In this document: positions 1 to 10,161 of the stretch, in pieces
How the letters are laid out: the number at the start of each line of letters is the position of its first letter
How positions within the stretch are numbered: position 1 is the stretch's first letter
From: Bacteroidota bacterium
Lineage (GTDB): Bacteria > Bacteroidota > Bacteroidia > Chitinophagales > Saprospiraceae
Assembly (NCBI GenBank): GCA_029572935.1
Contig: JAKQHM010000034.1
Span: 1-61,286 of the forward strand
Direction: 5' to 3'
DNA: 61,286 nucleotides
Program-made: the position numbers and the translations under genes
Notes under the pieces: model-generated
Told to the model about the DNA's origin: nothing
Databases searched by the model: none
The model's input: only the letters and a program-made list of their open reading frames with translations

Positions 1-3000
1 TCGTTTATTGAAAGTGCTGAAGGTACAGACTTCAGCGCCTATGATTTTGACTCGGAGACTGATGAAGATCCCGGAAATGATCCTGCAGGGGAGGACGATA
101 TTGATTCTGCACCTGTAGAAGTTTTTGACCTCGCATTGCGCAAGGAGATCACAGATAAGGGTCTCTTTTATAAAAGTGGCGATCCGGTCCATTTCAGGAT
201 CACGGTGTACAACCAGGGAAGTCTGGATGCAGCCAATGTAAAAATCGCGGATTACCTCGATTCCAATTTTGTGTTTGATGCATCTGTGAATCCTGGTTGG
301 CAACTCGGTGCAAATGGCATCTTGCATTTTGATATCCCCAACACGATAGCCACCGGAGGCAATGCTTCTGCCAATCTTGTATTGAGAATCAAATCAGGAA
401 GAGATGGTCTGGTGATCAACAACTTTGCAGAAATTTCATCGGCGCGCACTACGGACGGACGCAATTTATCAGATTACGATTCTCAGCCTGATGAAAACCC
501 GGTCAATGATAAGTTTGTCGAGGGTTCTGATCTGCAAGATCATGGAGATCTGGATGAGGATGACCATGACGGTACGGATACAAATCCGAATAATTTTGAC
601 CTGACACTCCGTAAAACCATTAACCAAAGGGTGGTACAAAGAGGTCAGATCGTAGATTGGACTCTTACCATCACCAATGAAGGCACTGCCGCGGCTTCTG
701 AAATTACCATAGTCGATTTGATTCCGGAAGGAACCACACTCTTCAGTACAGCAGAATGGCTGCATCATGCCACCCATCCTGAACCCCGCAAATATTATCA
801 CACGCTCAGCGAAAAGAATGGCAGGTTGCCACAGGGAGGTCTCAAGCCAGGCGAAAGTGTACAGGCTGTAATTAGATTAAAGATCAATGAAGACCGTGCC
901 TCAGGTCAACTCATCAACAAAGCGGAAATTTATTCTGCTTCCAATTCCTTTACCATTTCGGATGAAGATTCCACACCGGATGATGATTTTGACAATGATG
1001 GCTTGGAAGATTATATGGCTTTCATGGACAAAGGATCTGCTACCGATCCCGAAACCGGTGAGCTCATCGTTACAGAAGATGATGCCGATCTATCAGGTGT
1101 ATATCTTCTGGAGATCAAACATGAATCATGTGTCTGTCTCAACAATGCCAGCAATCCTTCTGATGGTCAGTTCAGGACACGCATGACGTTAGAGTCGAGA
1201 ACAGGTGAGATCTGGTTTATTCGCGAGGTGAATGGACTGTTTCACCCATCCTCTGCTGCACCGCCTGCTGTCCCTATTCCCTTTGTGACGGGATTGGGAG
1301 GCTTTATTCTGGATGTGATCAGTGTGGATGGACCCGTAACCGTTTATGGGTTTGAAGGAATTCATATCGATGGAATTGGTTTTGAAATCATCCTCGAAAA
1401 CCAGTTTGGCGACAAAGTGAGCCTGGGCAACGTGAGATGTAACTATGATGAGCCCGTGCTTCGAGAGGCTCAGAGCAGTGTTTGCGCTGGATCCACAGTT
1501 CGCTATAGCGTGGATTTCAGAACAGGCAGCAGTTATGTTTGGACCTTGTCTTCAGGTGGTGTGATCAACTCCGGCACCAATTCTCACGCAGTGTCTGTCA
1601 CCTGGACAGGGGCGGTCAATTCGACTCATAGACTTTCAGTAAGAGAATACAATCCTCAGATGTGCCTTAGTCCAATTGATTTATCGGTCACATTGGGCGC
1701 TACAGGAGGATCTGTTTCCTGTATTGGAGATCTTCAGGTCTCTCTCGGATCTAACTGTGAGTCCCGCGTGACCCCACAAATGATTCTGGTGGGAGGGCCC
1801 TACGACTACAATTCATACAGCGTCATGCTAATGAATAAAGATGGTTCTCTGGTGCCCAATAACGTCGTGACCTACGCACATGTCGGCAAAAAACTAACTG
1901 CCAAGCTGATCAACGTCTGCAATGGAAATACTTGCTGGACTACTATTTCCGTAGAAGATAAAGTCAGACCTCAAATCGTTTGTCTGAATGATACGATCGA
2001 TTGCACAAGAATGAAGTCACACCTTGGACCACTGGTGTACGACGCATGCGATCCAAATCCGGTCAAAACCCTTTTGGACGAAAAAATAGAGAACACACCT
2101 TGCAATCCTTTATATTCTAAGATCGTCACGCGTTATTACGTAGCAAAGGATGCATCAGGTAATGTTTCATTGCCATGTACCGCACAGTATTTCCTGCAAA
2201 GGATTGATCTGGATTCCATCGTATTTCCGGATTCTCTTTTGGTGATCAAGTTTAACCCGCTGCTTTGTGGAAAATTTGCTGCTGATTCTACCGGTAAACC
2301 ACTTCCATCTGTGACGGGTATTCCCACCTACCACGGATCTCCGATCTGGCCCAATCAGGATACCAAGTATTGCGATTTCTCAGCCAGTTACGAAGATTTT
2401 GAAATTCCCACAGGAAAGAACTGTACGCGCAAGTTTTTGCGCACCTGGAAGTTTGTCATCTGGTATTGTACCAGTTTTGATCAGATCGTGTACAATCAGT
2501 TGGTTGAAATTATCGATGATGAAAAACCTGAACTCGAATGTCCTTATGACATAGAGGCCATAACCGGAGGATACACTTGTGATGCGAATGTATGGATTCC
2601 TATGCCAAAGGTTACAGATAATTGTACTCAGGATATCAGACTGGATCTCGTATATCCGGGTGGCATCATTCGCGATTTCACTGCCAGATACCTGACCCTT
2701 CCTGCAGGTGATCACATGCTTGAGTTTCGTGCCTATGACCAGTGTTTGAATCTGGAAACCTGCGCCTTTGGGGTGATAGTACGCGATCAGGCTGCGCCTG
2801 TGGTGCAATGCGACCGTGAGACTGTAGTTACTTTGGACAGGTTCGGCAAAGCTTCAGTGCCGGCAGGTGTTTTCGATGATGGAAGCTATGATAATTGTGG
2901 TTTACACAGTTTCAAAGCTATGAGGATGGATGGGGGAGCTTCCTGTGGTCAGCAGATTTCCACTCCGGGAGATTCCGTTGATTTCTGTTGCGCGGATCTT

Positions 3001-6000
3001 GGAAATTTTGTGACTGTACTTTTCGTAGCGACTGACCATTCCGGTAATTCCAATACCTGTATGGTGCAAGTGGAGGTTCAGGATAAGACCATTCCATTTA
3101 TTTACTGCCCTCACGACATCACAGTCGATTGTCATGAGCATATTGACAGAAATGATCTCTCCCGTTTTGGTACAGCTACTGCCTCCGACAACTGTGATGT
3201 GACAGTGACTGAGATCGATAGTTTTTACATCGACCAATGCAGGGAAGGACGGATTGAGCGTATTTTTGTGGCAGGCAATGCTTTTGGCCAGACATCCTGT
3301 GTGCAGACAATTCACATCATAAATGATGATCCGTTTGAAGAAGGAGATATAACCTGGCCAAATGACTTTGATACCATAAGTTGCGCATCAGATATTCTGG
3401 ATCCTGCAGGGCTCCCGGCAGGATATGGATATCCCATCATAGATGAGGACATTTGCGATCTGGTGGGGATCAGTTACGAGGATCATACCTTCCGGATTGT
3501 ATCGGGTAGTGATGCCTGTTATAAAGTACTCCGCAAATGGCAGGTTATAAACTGGTGCAGATTGAAAGATGCTTCCGGCAATCCCATTGTGTACAAGTAC
3601 GATCAGACCATTAAGATATACAATACAGTTGCTCCGGTTATCACCTCCGATTGTAAGGATTTTGTTTTTGAAACAAGAGATACTTCCTGCTTTGGTGGAA
3701 GGGCTGAATTGACTTCTTCGGCGCACGATGATTGTACAGCAGATGATCTTTTGAGAAATGAATACCACATTGATCTCTATTCAAATGGAGTCTACGAAAT
3801 TAATTCAGTGGGCTCTGGAAATCTGATCAATGCAACTGGCGAATATCCGCTCGGTAAACACAGGATCAAATACGTATTTGAAGATCTTTGCGGTAATAAA
3901 TCAGTTTGTGAGTCGGATTTTGAAATTGTCAACAAGAAGGCTCCTGTAGCTTACTGCCTGAAGGGGCTTTCTGTAGGACTCGTGCCCTGGGATATCAATG
4001 GTGACGGAAGGATCGATGGCGAATTTGCCGAAGTCTGGGCCAAAGATTTCGACAGGGGCAGTTATCATCCATGCGGTTACGATCTGACTTATTCCATCGG
4101 AAGAGATACTTCGGTGAAATCAGTCCGTTATGATTGCGATAGCATTGGTACCAGGATAGTGGAACTTTGTGTGACAGCCTCCAATGGAGAACAATCCTGT
4201 TGCGAAACCTTTATTGAAGTGCAGGATAACAATAAGGTTGATTTTTGTAATTGCCTTGAAAAGCCCAGAGATATTACTGTTTCCGATTGCGAACAGAAGA
4301 CATCACCTTTGGATCTGAATTCCTTCCCCAAATTGGGCAATTGCAATTGCACGGATGTGGATATTACCCATTCGGACAGAATCATCTCCGGACCTCCCAA
4401 TACTTGCTTTGTGATTGAAAGGACCTGGGATGCCAAGTTCAATTGCGTGGATAATGACTTCGATTTCAGCTTCATTCAAAAGATCACCGTTACCACGGAC
4501 CTGAAGGAGACAGATATTACCTGGCCAAAAGATTCCGTTGTCGTGGATAACTGTCTGGGATCTACCGATACTACCTTGATCGGTGAGACTCCCCGTGTAT
4601 GCAATTACCAAGGTCAGGTAATGGTCATGTATTCTGATAGGATTCTCTCTCAAAACGGAAATGAACGTTTTGTAGAAAGGATTTGGACTGTATTCAGCAA
4701 GTGCGTGACGGATGGTAGTCAGACCTTTACATTCAGGCAAATCCTGCATGTGATCAATTCCACCGGAGTTCGGTACATGGTGCCCGATGATGTGACGGTT
4801 ACTGATTGCAGAGCATCCCTGCTGCCACCGGATCTGAATGGATATCCCAAGGTCAATTGTCCTTGTCCAAATGTGATACATACCTATACAGATTCCATCG
4901 TCAATGGAGGTCAAAATGCCTGTTATACCATTTTCAGGAGATGGACATCGACCTACAACTGTCCTCCCGATGTCATGGGAACCTACCGTGGTACTCAGAG
5001 GATCATTGTTTCGATCAATCTGAGACTCCAGGATATTTTGTGGGGTGCTGACAGCATTCGTCAGGAAGATTGTTCCGGTAAAATCGATACCGGAAGGATT
5101 GGAGGTGTGCCCAGACTTCTAAGGGATTTCTGTGGATATGTTTCAATTTCCTACCTAGATACTGTCAAGCTCAACAATGATACCTGCAGGATCGTACAAA
5201 GAACCTGGACGGTAAGTAATGACTGTAGGAGCGGAGCTCAGGCTCAGGTCTTCAGAAGGAATCAGATCATTAAGGTTTTGTTCCCCAATGGACCGAGACT
5301 TAATATCCCCGCTGATATTACAGTCAACAATTGCGCTTTGCCATTATTACCGGATTCTCTCAATGGATTTCCAACGGTCGAGTGCGGTTGCGATTCCCTG
5401 CAGATCAGTTATGTCAACGATACAATAAGGAACAATCCGGAAGTTTGCTACACCATCAACCGGACCTGGACCGTCCGGGTTCGTTGTCGTCCGATCGTCG
5501 ATACGGTACTCACTGGAGTGCAAAGAATTACTCTGGATGTGAATCTCAATCCAAACGATATTGTCTGGCCCCAGGATTCCTTTACATCTTACACTTGTGT
5601 ACCAACCCTGGATCCAAGGTTTACAGGTTCGCCATCGTTGAGCAGGAATTATTGCGGTCTGGTTAAGTTCTCGTTTGTGGATACGATTCGAAGTGGCAAT
5701 CCATGCAGGTTTGTGGAAAGGACCTGGAGGGCTACGAACGATTGCAGTCCTACCCAGGTGTTTACTTTCAAGCAGTACATCATCACCAAGAATCAGACAC
5801 CTCCTTCCATTACATGTCCTCCGGATGTGATGGTCAATGCGGATTCCACCACTTGTGGTGCTGTCGTGAATCTGGCAGATCCGACTTTGAACAATGATTG
5901 CAACGGAGGTGTGAGCTTTAGCGATAATGCACCACCTGTTTTCCCTGTCGGCAAAACCAATGTAACCTTTACAGCTACAGATTCTTGCGGAAATACTGCC

Positions 6001-8355
6001 ACATGCATCACGATGGTTACAGTATTGGAGATCATTCCACCTACCATTGACTGTCCGAATGACCAGACTGTTGGATGCGATGTGGATACCGAGGATCTGG
6101 ATCAATTTGGTCAACCAAATGCATTTGATAACTGCCCGGGTGTGACCGTCCGCGATTCCGTAATCAGAAACCAGAACCTCTGTGGTATAGGTACGATCAC
6201 CAGGATCTTCATCGCTACAGATGCTTCCGGAAATGAGAGCAGTTGTACACAGGTAATTACGGTAGAAAATACCGATCCGATCAACAATACTACGATACAG
6301 TGGCCTCCTTCGCCAATTACTGTGGATGAATGCGGATCCATCGATACCTCTGTCACAGGAGTGCCGAGAGTACCAGATACGCTGGTGACTTGTTTTAAAC
6401 TCAGGATCACATATTCTGATTCCAATTTGTGTAAGGTGCGCGCTGGCTGTGAAATTGAGCGCTATTGGGAAGTATTTGACTCCTGTACCAATCTGACTTT
6501 CAATTTTACGCAGCTCATCATACGCGACGATCAGAATGCTCCTGTTATTAACGTGCCATTCATGGACACTACCTTGTATGCATTGCCGGACGATTGCAAT
6601 AATTTTGTGAACCTGGTAGCCACAATCAGCGGCTGTGATTCAGCATTGGTAGTTTTGACCAATGATTCGCCCTATGGTGGAAACGGAAGGGAGGACGCAT
6701 CCGGCTTTTACCCGGTGGGTACGACGATCGTCACCTTCACAGCAGAGGATCCCTGTTGCAATATCTCCACCAAGGAAGTGCGCATCAATGTAGTGGATAC
6801 CATTGCTCCGGAAGTAACCTGTAAGAAGGTGATCAGACCAATTGTGGACAGTAATTTGTGTGCTACATTCAACTCTCAGGATTTCATCGCCTTGCTTGGA
6901 GACAATTGTACGGATTCTGCGCTTATCATGACTTCGTTTGATATCAACAATTTCAACGACACCTTATTCATGATCTGCTGTGATTCCATTGGTCAGGATC
7001 GCGAGTACACAACTTCCAAGACCATATATTTCAAGGACGAGGCCGGAAACATTGATTCCTGTGTCACCTTGCTCCAGGCAATCGACTTTGATAGCTTATG
7101 TCCGCTCACACTGCGAGATGCAACCGTACAGGGTATCATTTCGAGCAGAAAGGATAAGAAACTGGAGGGTATTGAGATCTTGCTGAACGACGGATCTTCG
7201 GGCAGTCAATATACCGGCGGAGCGGGCTTTTACGCATTCAGACATATGCCACTCGGTGGAAGATATGTGACCCGTCCTTATTACGATCAGGACCACAGTG
7301 CTGGGGTCAGCACCTATGACCTGGTTTTGATACAGAGACATATTCTGGGTATAAAAGGCTTTGACAATCCGTATCAGTGGATAGCGGCGGACGTCAATAA
7401 GTCAGCTACCGTTACGGCATCGGATATCGCGGAAATCAGAAAACTGATCCTCGGAGTGACTGACCGGTTTGTGAAAAATACTTCCTGGAGGTTTGTTCAT
7501 TCTGACTACCAGTGGGATGAACCTGATTTTCCTTTGTTTGAGAAATTTGCGGAATCGGTTGAAATTCCTGCCTTGCTGAAATCCCATACACTCAATTTTA
7601 CAGGGGTCAAAATAGGGGATATAGACGATTCCAATCCTGCAGGCAGATTGCAATCAGAAGGTATCGCTCGTACCAACGGCAGCATTGTTCTGAATGCATT
7701 GGATAAGAAACTCTCAGGTGGAGAGGAATACGAAATAGAAATCGGTCTTCAGGACTGGGCCTCAATTGATGGATTGCAAACGGCATTGCGCCTAAATCCA
7801 TCCTACGCCACCATTGTTTCCATTGATAATGACAAAAAGGATGTCCTCAATCCGGAACATTATTCTCTCGTTGATCCTAAAGATGGTTTAATCCGAATAT
7901 CATGGACCCAGGACGAAGGTGTGTCGGGTGATTGGAAACTCCGTATCCGGATCAAGTCAGAAAGAGATCAATTCCTCTCTGATGTGCTGGAATTGGATCA
8001 GCATGCACTTTCATCCGAAGCTTATACTCAAAATGGAGACTTCAAACAGTTGCGTCTGGAGTTCTTCAATGGGCAAAAGCGTTCCAGCAATTCTTCCGTT
8101 CGTTTGTATCAGAATATTCCCAATCCGTTTAATCAGGCGACCATTGTGCCTTTTGAATTGGATGAGGCGGCTTCTGTTACCTTGAATCTGATGGATATCA
8201 ATGGCAGGATTCTGCATCAGAGGACCCTGTCCCTGCAGAAAGGCTACCATGAGATCGAACTGGGCAGAAGATTGTTTGGCGCGGCTGGAGTTTATTACTA
8301 CCAGATCCAGACAGGTACTGAGAAATACATGAAAAGAATGGTCTTGATTGATTAA
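1..8355 (+). CDS. Giant T9SS-exported surface protein with DUF11, HYR and dockerin-like modules (5' truncated)
   Basis: The frame is open from base 1, so the true start lies upstream; at least 2,784 codons are present. Near the 5' end are two DUF11-like beta-sandwich modules (about nt 120-560 and 600-960), joined by Asp-rich linkers that may bind calcium. A long run of Cys-rich modules with recurring 'DNC' and 'ASGN' motifs follows; these resemble HYR (hyalin) repeats, clearest at about nt 5806-6270. Three tandem copies of a larger module lie at 4261-5805. At about 7120-7470 there is a CarboxypepD_reg-like segment and a dockerin type I-like pair of EF-hand-type repeats (STYDLVLIQRHILG and TASDIAEIRKLILG). 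A cohesin-like segment comes next. The last ~85 residues (from LYQNIPNPFN) are a type A T9SS sorting domain. It is probably secreted through T9SS and anchored on the cell surface as an adhesin or matrix protein. The ligand cannot be predicted. Confidence 0.9.
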   Translation, partial: SFIESAEGTDFSAYDFDSETDEDPGNDPAGEDDIDSAPVEVFDLALRKEITDKGLFYKSGDPVHFRITVYNQGSLDAANVKIADYLDSNFVFDASVNPGWQLGANGILHFDIPNTIATGGNASANLVLRIKSGRDGLVINNFAEISSARTTDGRNLSDYDSQPDENPVNDKFVEGSDLQDHGDLDEDDHDGTDTNPNNFDLTLRKTINQRVVQRGQIVDWTLTITNEGTAAASEITIVDLIPEGTTLFSTAEWLHHATHPEPRKYYHTLSEKNGRLPQGGLKPGESVQAVIRLKINEDRASGQLINKAEIYSASNSFTISDEDSTPDDDFDNDGLEDYMAFMDKGSATDPETGELIVTEDDADLSGVYLLEIKHESCVCLNNASNPSDGQFRTRMTLESRTGEIWFIREVNGLFHPSSAAPPAVPIPFVTGLGGFILDVISVDGPVTVYGFEGIHIDGIGFEIILENQFGDKVSLGNVRCNYDEPVLREAQSSVCAGSTVRYSVDFRTGSSYVWTLSSGGVINSGTNSHAVSVTWTGAVNSTHRLSVREYNPQMCLSPIDLSVTLGATGGSVSCIGDLQVSLGSNCESRVTPQMILVGGPYDYNSYSVMLMNKDGSLVPNNVVTYAHVGKKLTAKLINVCNGNTCWTTISVEDKVRPQIVCLNDTIDCTRMKSHLGPLVYDACDPNPVKTLLDEKIENTPCNPLYSKIVTRYYVAKDASGNVSLPCTAQYFLQRIDLDSIVFPDSLLVIKFNPLLCGKFAADSTGKPLPSVTGIPTYHGSPIWPNQDTKYCDFSASYEDFEIPTGKNCTRKFLRTWKFVIWYCTSFDQIVYNQLVEIIDDEKPELECPYDIEAITGGYTCDANVWIPMPKVTDNCTQDIRLDLVYPGGIIRDFTARYLTLPAGDHMLEFRAYDQCLNLETCAFGVIVRDQAAPVVQCDRETVVTLDRFGKASVPAGVFDDGSYDNCGLHSFKAMRMDGGASCGQQISTPGDSVDFCCADLGNFVTVLFVATDHSGNSNTCMVQVEVQDKTIPFIYCPHDITVDCHEHIDRNDLSRFGTATASDNCDVTVTEIDSFYIDQCREGRIERIFVAGNAFGQTSCVQTIHIINDDPFEEGDITWPNDFDTISCASDILDPAGLPAGYGYPIIDEDICDLVGISYEDHTFRIVSGSDACYKVLRKWQVINWCRLKDASGNPIVYKYDQTIKIYNTVAPVITSDCKDFVFETRDTSCFGGRAELTSSAHDDCTADDLLRNEYHIDLYSNGVYEINSVGSGNLINATGEYPLGKHRIKYVFEDLCGNKSVCESDFEIVNKKAPVAYCLKGLSVGLVPWDINGDGRIDGEFAEVWAKDFDRGSYHPCGYDLTYSIGRDTSVKSVRYDCDSIGTRIVELCVTASNGEQSCCETFIEVQDNNKVDFCNCLEKPRDITVSDCEQKTSPLDLNSFPKLGNCNCTDVDITHSDRIISGPPNTCFVIERTWDAKFNCVDNDFDFSFIQKITVTTDLKETDITWPKDSVVVDNCLGSTDTTLIGETPRVCNYQGQVMVMYSDRILSQNGNERFVERIWTVFSKCVTDGSQTFTFRQILHVINSTGVRYMVPDDVTVTDCRASLLPPDLNGYPKVNCPCPNVIHTYTDSIVNGGQNACYTIFRRWTSTYNCPPDVMGTYRGTQRIIVSINLRLQDILWGADSIRQEDCSGKIDTGRIGGVPRLLRDFCGYVSISYLDTVKLNNDTCRIVQRTWTVSNDCRSGAQAQVFRRNQIIKVLFPNGPRLNIPADITVNNCALPLLPDSLNGFPTVECGCDSLQISYVNDTIRNNPEVCYTINRTWTVRVRCRPIVDTVLTGVQRITLDVNLNPNDIVWPQDSFTSYTCVPTLDPRFTGSPSLSRNYCGLVKFSFVDTIRSGNPCRFVERTWRATNDCSPTQVFTFKQYIITKNQTPPSITCPPDVMVNADSTTCGAVVNLADPTLNNDCNGGVSFSDNAPPVFPVGKTNVTFTATDSCGNTATCITMVTVLEIIPPTIDCPNDQTVGCDVDTEDLDQFGQPNAFDNCPGVTVRDSVIRNQNLCGIGTITRIFIATDASGNESSCTQVITVENTDPINNTTIQWPPSPITVDECGSIDTSVTGVPRVPDTLVTCFKLRITYSDSNLCKVRAGCEIERYWEVFDSCTNLTFNFTQLIIRDDQNAPVINVPFMDTTLYALPDDCNNFVNLVATISGCDSALVVLTNDSPYGGNGREDASGFYPVGTTIVTFTAEDPCCNISTKEVRINVVDTIAPEVTCKKVIRPIVDSNLCATFNSQDFIALLGDNCTDSALIMTSFDINNFNDTLFMICCDSIGQDREYTTSKTIYFKDEAGNIDSCVTLLQAIDFDSLCPLTLRDATVQGIISSRKDKKLEGIEILLNDGSSGSQYTGGAGFYAFRHMPLGGRYVTRPYYDQDHSAGVSTYDLVLIQRHILGIKGFDNPYQWIAADVNKSATVTASDIAEIRKLILGVTDRFVKNTSWRFVHSDYQWDEPDFPLFEKFAESVEIPALLKSHTLNFTGVKIGDIDDSNPAGRLQSEGIARTNGSIVLNALDKKLSGGEEYEIEIGLQDWASIDGLQTALRLNPSYATIVSIDNDKKDVLNPEHYSLVDPKDGLIRISWTQDEGVSGDWKLRIRIKSERDQFLSDVLELDQHALSSEAYTQNGDFKQLRLEFFNGQKRSSNSSVRLYQNIPNPFNQATIVPFELDEAASVTLNLMDINGRILHQRTLSLQKGYHEIELGRRLFGAAGVYYYQIQTGTEKYMKRMVLID
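4261..5805 (+). repeat. Three tandem ~170-residue modules inside the giant surface protein
   Basis: Successive units begin at 4261 (KPRDITVSDC), 4780 (VPDDVTVTDC) and 5305 (IPADITVNNC), giving periods of 519 and 525 nt and a last copy of about 500 nt. Each unit has the same order: a [D/N]ITV-x-[D/N]C opening, a 'DLNGYPK'-like stretch, a paired Cys motif, an 'R[T/R]W' strand, a 'DI.W..DS' strand and an 'ER.W' strand. The copies are well diverged at DNA level, so the duplication is old and not an assembly duplicate. Confidence 0.75.
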
Positions 8356-8401
8356 ATCCTGATCATGAAAAGATAGTGTGTAGTAATCGGTTTCGTTTTC
8401 C

Positions 8402-8434
8402 AAAACCCCCATCCGCTTGCGGAGGGGGTTTTTT
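8402..8434. terminator. Rho-independent, probably bidirectional terminator
   Basis: An A-run, then CCCCC-ATCCGC-TT-GCGGA-GGGGG, then six T. The GC-rich stem lies about 45 nt after the stop of the giant surface gene. The A-run on the other side would also serve the minus strand, but the minus-strand gene ends 312 nt away, so the surface gene is the likely client. Confidence 0.9.
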
Positions 8435-8745
8435 CATTTGTATAGGTACCGGAGAACGTTCTACGGGAAGATCTTTGACGAATCCTGTCTGAAGATTTGA
8501 GGCGGTGGTATTGATTTTGTTTATAGCGAAATATGGATAATTTAAAAAGCGCAAGAGCCTGAATGAGTATTTTTTCATTCAAGACACATTTAGCAATTAT
8601 TGACTGTAAAATTTAGGTCAATCTGAGATCAGGGAGTAGAAAATGGAAGGACCATTCTTTAGAATGACTTTGGCGGATTGAGAATGCGGTCGATTCCTAG
8701 ATGGAACTGATTGCAAGCATGATTAATTACTTTTTAATTGAATGA
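8435..8745. other. Intergenic stretch with nothing recognised
   Basis: This 311-nt region lies between two convergent genes. I see no convincing open frame, tRNA, strong hairpin or TAnnTTTG promoter in it. Short open frames on the minus strand have no recognisable protein character. Confidence 0.6.
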
Positions 8746-10143
8746 TTATTTTAATGCACATACCTTGTCAGGACGGTTGGGCATTTTATGAATTCTTTTT
8801 GTGAAGAATCCAACTTCCCATAATAGGATAAGCAGCAACAGACCGTATTCTGCTATTCGAAATAAATGGAAATTAACCTCCATCCGAATATCGTAATGTA
8901 AATAACTGATAAAAACGAAGAGAGACCAGAATACAGACGTGATGGGGTAGGAGAAAATACCCAAAAACAAGAGGGGTAAAATATACCAGGGATGTACAGT
9001 AGAGCTGAGGATCAGAAACGAAAACCATACCCACCATGCAGAACGGAAGTTAAATTTTGCAGGATGAACCGAAGTCCAAAATGAATGTAAACTGGTGGTT
9101 AGAAAAAATATCAGAAATAAAACCAGGGTGATCATTCCGGTTGCTTGTTTGAATGCCCACCATTGATACCTTTCAGCCCACTCCCGTAAGAAAAAATAGA
9201 GGGAAGAATTGAATTCAAAGATCTTGAAATAAAGGGCATAGCCCTGAAGACTATCCGCTTTGAATGGGATCATAAAAAGTATGGATGCGCTTAGAATTAG
9301 AAACAAGAGAAGAAATCCTACTGTCTTTTTTATTGGGGTCCTGTGTGAAAGAAAAAAAGGCAGACTGATCGCACTGATCATCTTGGAAAGAAACGATGCG
9401 CCCAGGGCAATGGAAGCAAGCTTTTTTCCTCCGTTCATCCAGATTAAAATGGAAAGAGCCAGAAGACTGATCATCCAGGATTCAAAATGGAGGTTTCCAT
9501 TCAGTTCTAACAGGGTCAATGGGTTCAGGAAGAAGATCAGCACATTTTTGATATCCATATTCAGACGTCTGAGAATACCCAATACTGAAAAATTGAACAA
9601 CAGGTCTGAGGCAAGAACCAGGAATTTCAAAATAGCAGAAAAGAAAATAAGGTCTGAGCCGGCAATATGTGCAGCCAAACTACATGTAAATTGGCTCCAG
9701 GGCGGGTACACAGTACGGTAGTCAGGTGAATTGAGTAAGGAAAAAACAGGAGTCAACTTATCTTTCAGTCCGGGTGAAATGTCTGCCGCGATGATTTCAG
9801 AAGGAGTTTGGGAAAAAGGGTTTATGCCATGGTCAATCAGTGTGCCATCCCACCAAAAGCGATAAACATCATCGGATAGGTTGGGAAGAAAAAAGAAAAG
9901 CGAAATCCGGATCAGGATTCCTGCTTTGATCAGCATATGTACTTCCCGGATGGTCTTCTGACTCAGAATCAAAATTAGATAGCAGAAGGTAGCAAGCAGG
10001 TAGGGTATAATAAGGGACAAAAAATCAGTTCTGGCTGCCCACCCGGATAAGAAGAAAACAAATAGCCCCAAAAGAGCCACAATTGTCAAGGACCGGTTGT
10101 ACCCACTCAAGTGATCAATCTGAAGATCCGGAGATCTCTCCAT
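8746..10143 (-). CDS. Polytopic GT-C-type glycosyltransferase (mannosyltransferase-like)
   Basis: 465 residues with many hydrophobic segments, roughly ten membrane passes. The first extracytoplasmic loop carries SDDVYRFWWDG at about residue 108. This acidic motif is typical of GT-C enzymes that take sugars from polyprenyl-phosphate donors (the GT87 / MptB-like families, often annotated DUF2029). The family adds hexose, often mannose, to lipid-linked or envelope glycans on the outer face of the inner membrane. It is the last gene of a minus-strand operon with two GT2 enzymes upstream, and the gap to the next gene is 18 nt. A DPM-like GT2 in the same operon (11729-12418) could supply the polyprenyl-phosphate sugar donor, which is an inference from context. 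Substrate unknown. Confidence 0.75.
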   Translation of the reverse strand: MERSPDLQIDHLSGYNRSLTIVALLGLFVFFLSGWAARTDFLSLIIPYLLATFCYLILILSQKTIREVHMLIKAGILIRISLFFFLPNLSDDVYRFWWDGTLIDHGINPFSQTPSEIIAADISPGLKDKLTPVFSLLNSPDYRTVYPPWSQFTCSLAAHIAGSDLIFFSAILKFLVLASDLLFNFSVLGILRRLNMDIKNVLIFFLNPLTLLELNGNLHFESWMISLLALSILIWMNGGKKLASIALGASFLSKMISAISLPFFLSHRTPIKKTVGFLLLFLILSASILFMIPFKADSLQGYALYFKIFEFNSSLYFFLREWAERYQWWAFKQATGMITLVLFLIFFLTTSLHSFWTSVHPAKFNFRSAWWVWFSFLILSSTVHPWYILPLLFLGIFSYPITSVFWSLFVFISYLHYDIRMEVNFHLFRIAEYGLLLLILLWEVGFFTKRIHKMPNRPDKVCALK

Positions 10144-10161
10144 TGTTTGAAGGGTCCCGTC

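Noticed and set aside
4303-4914. Long open frame (about 200 codons) antisense to the giant surface gene
   Set aside because: The sense strand encodes a well-recognised, continuous repeat protein; the antisense product has no domain, and similar antisense frames occur elsewhere opposite this gene, such as 5347-6114.
9260-9721. Open frame antisense to the GT-C glycosyltransferase
   Set aside because: The minus-strand gene has a clear family motif and membrane profile; the plus-strand product is Arg-rich with no domain and looks like a shadow.
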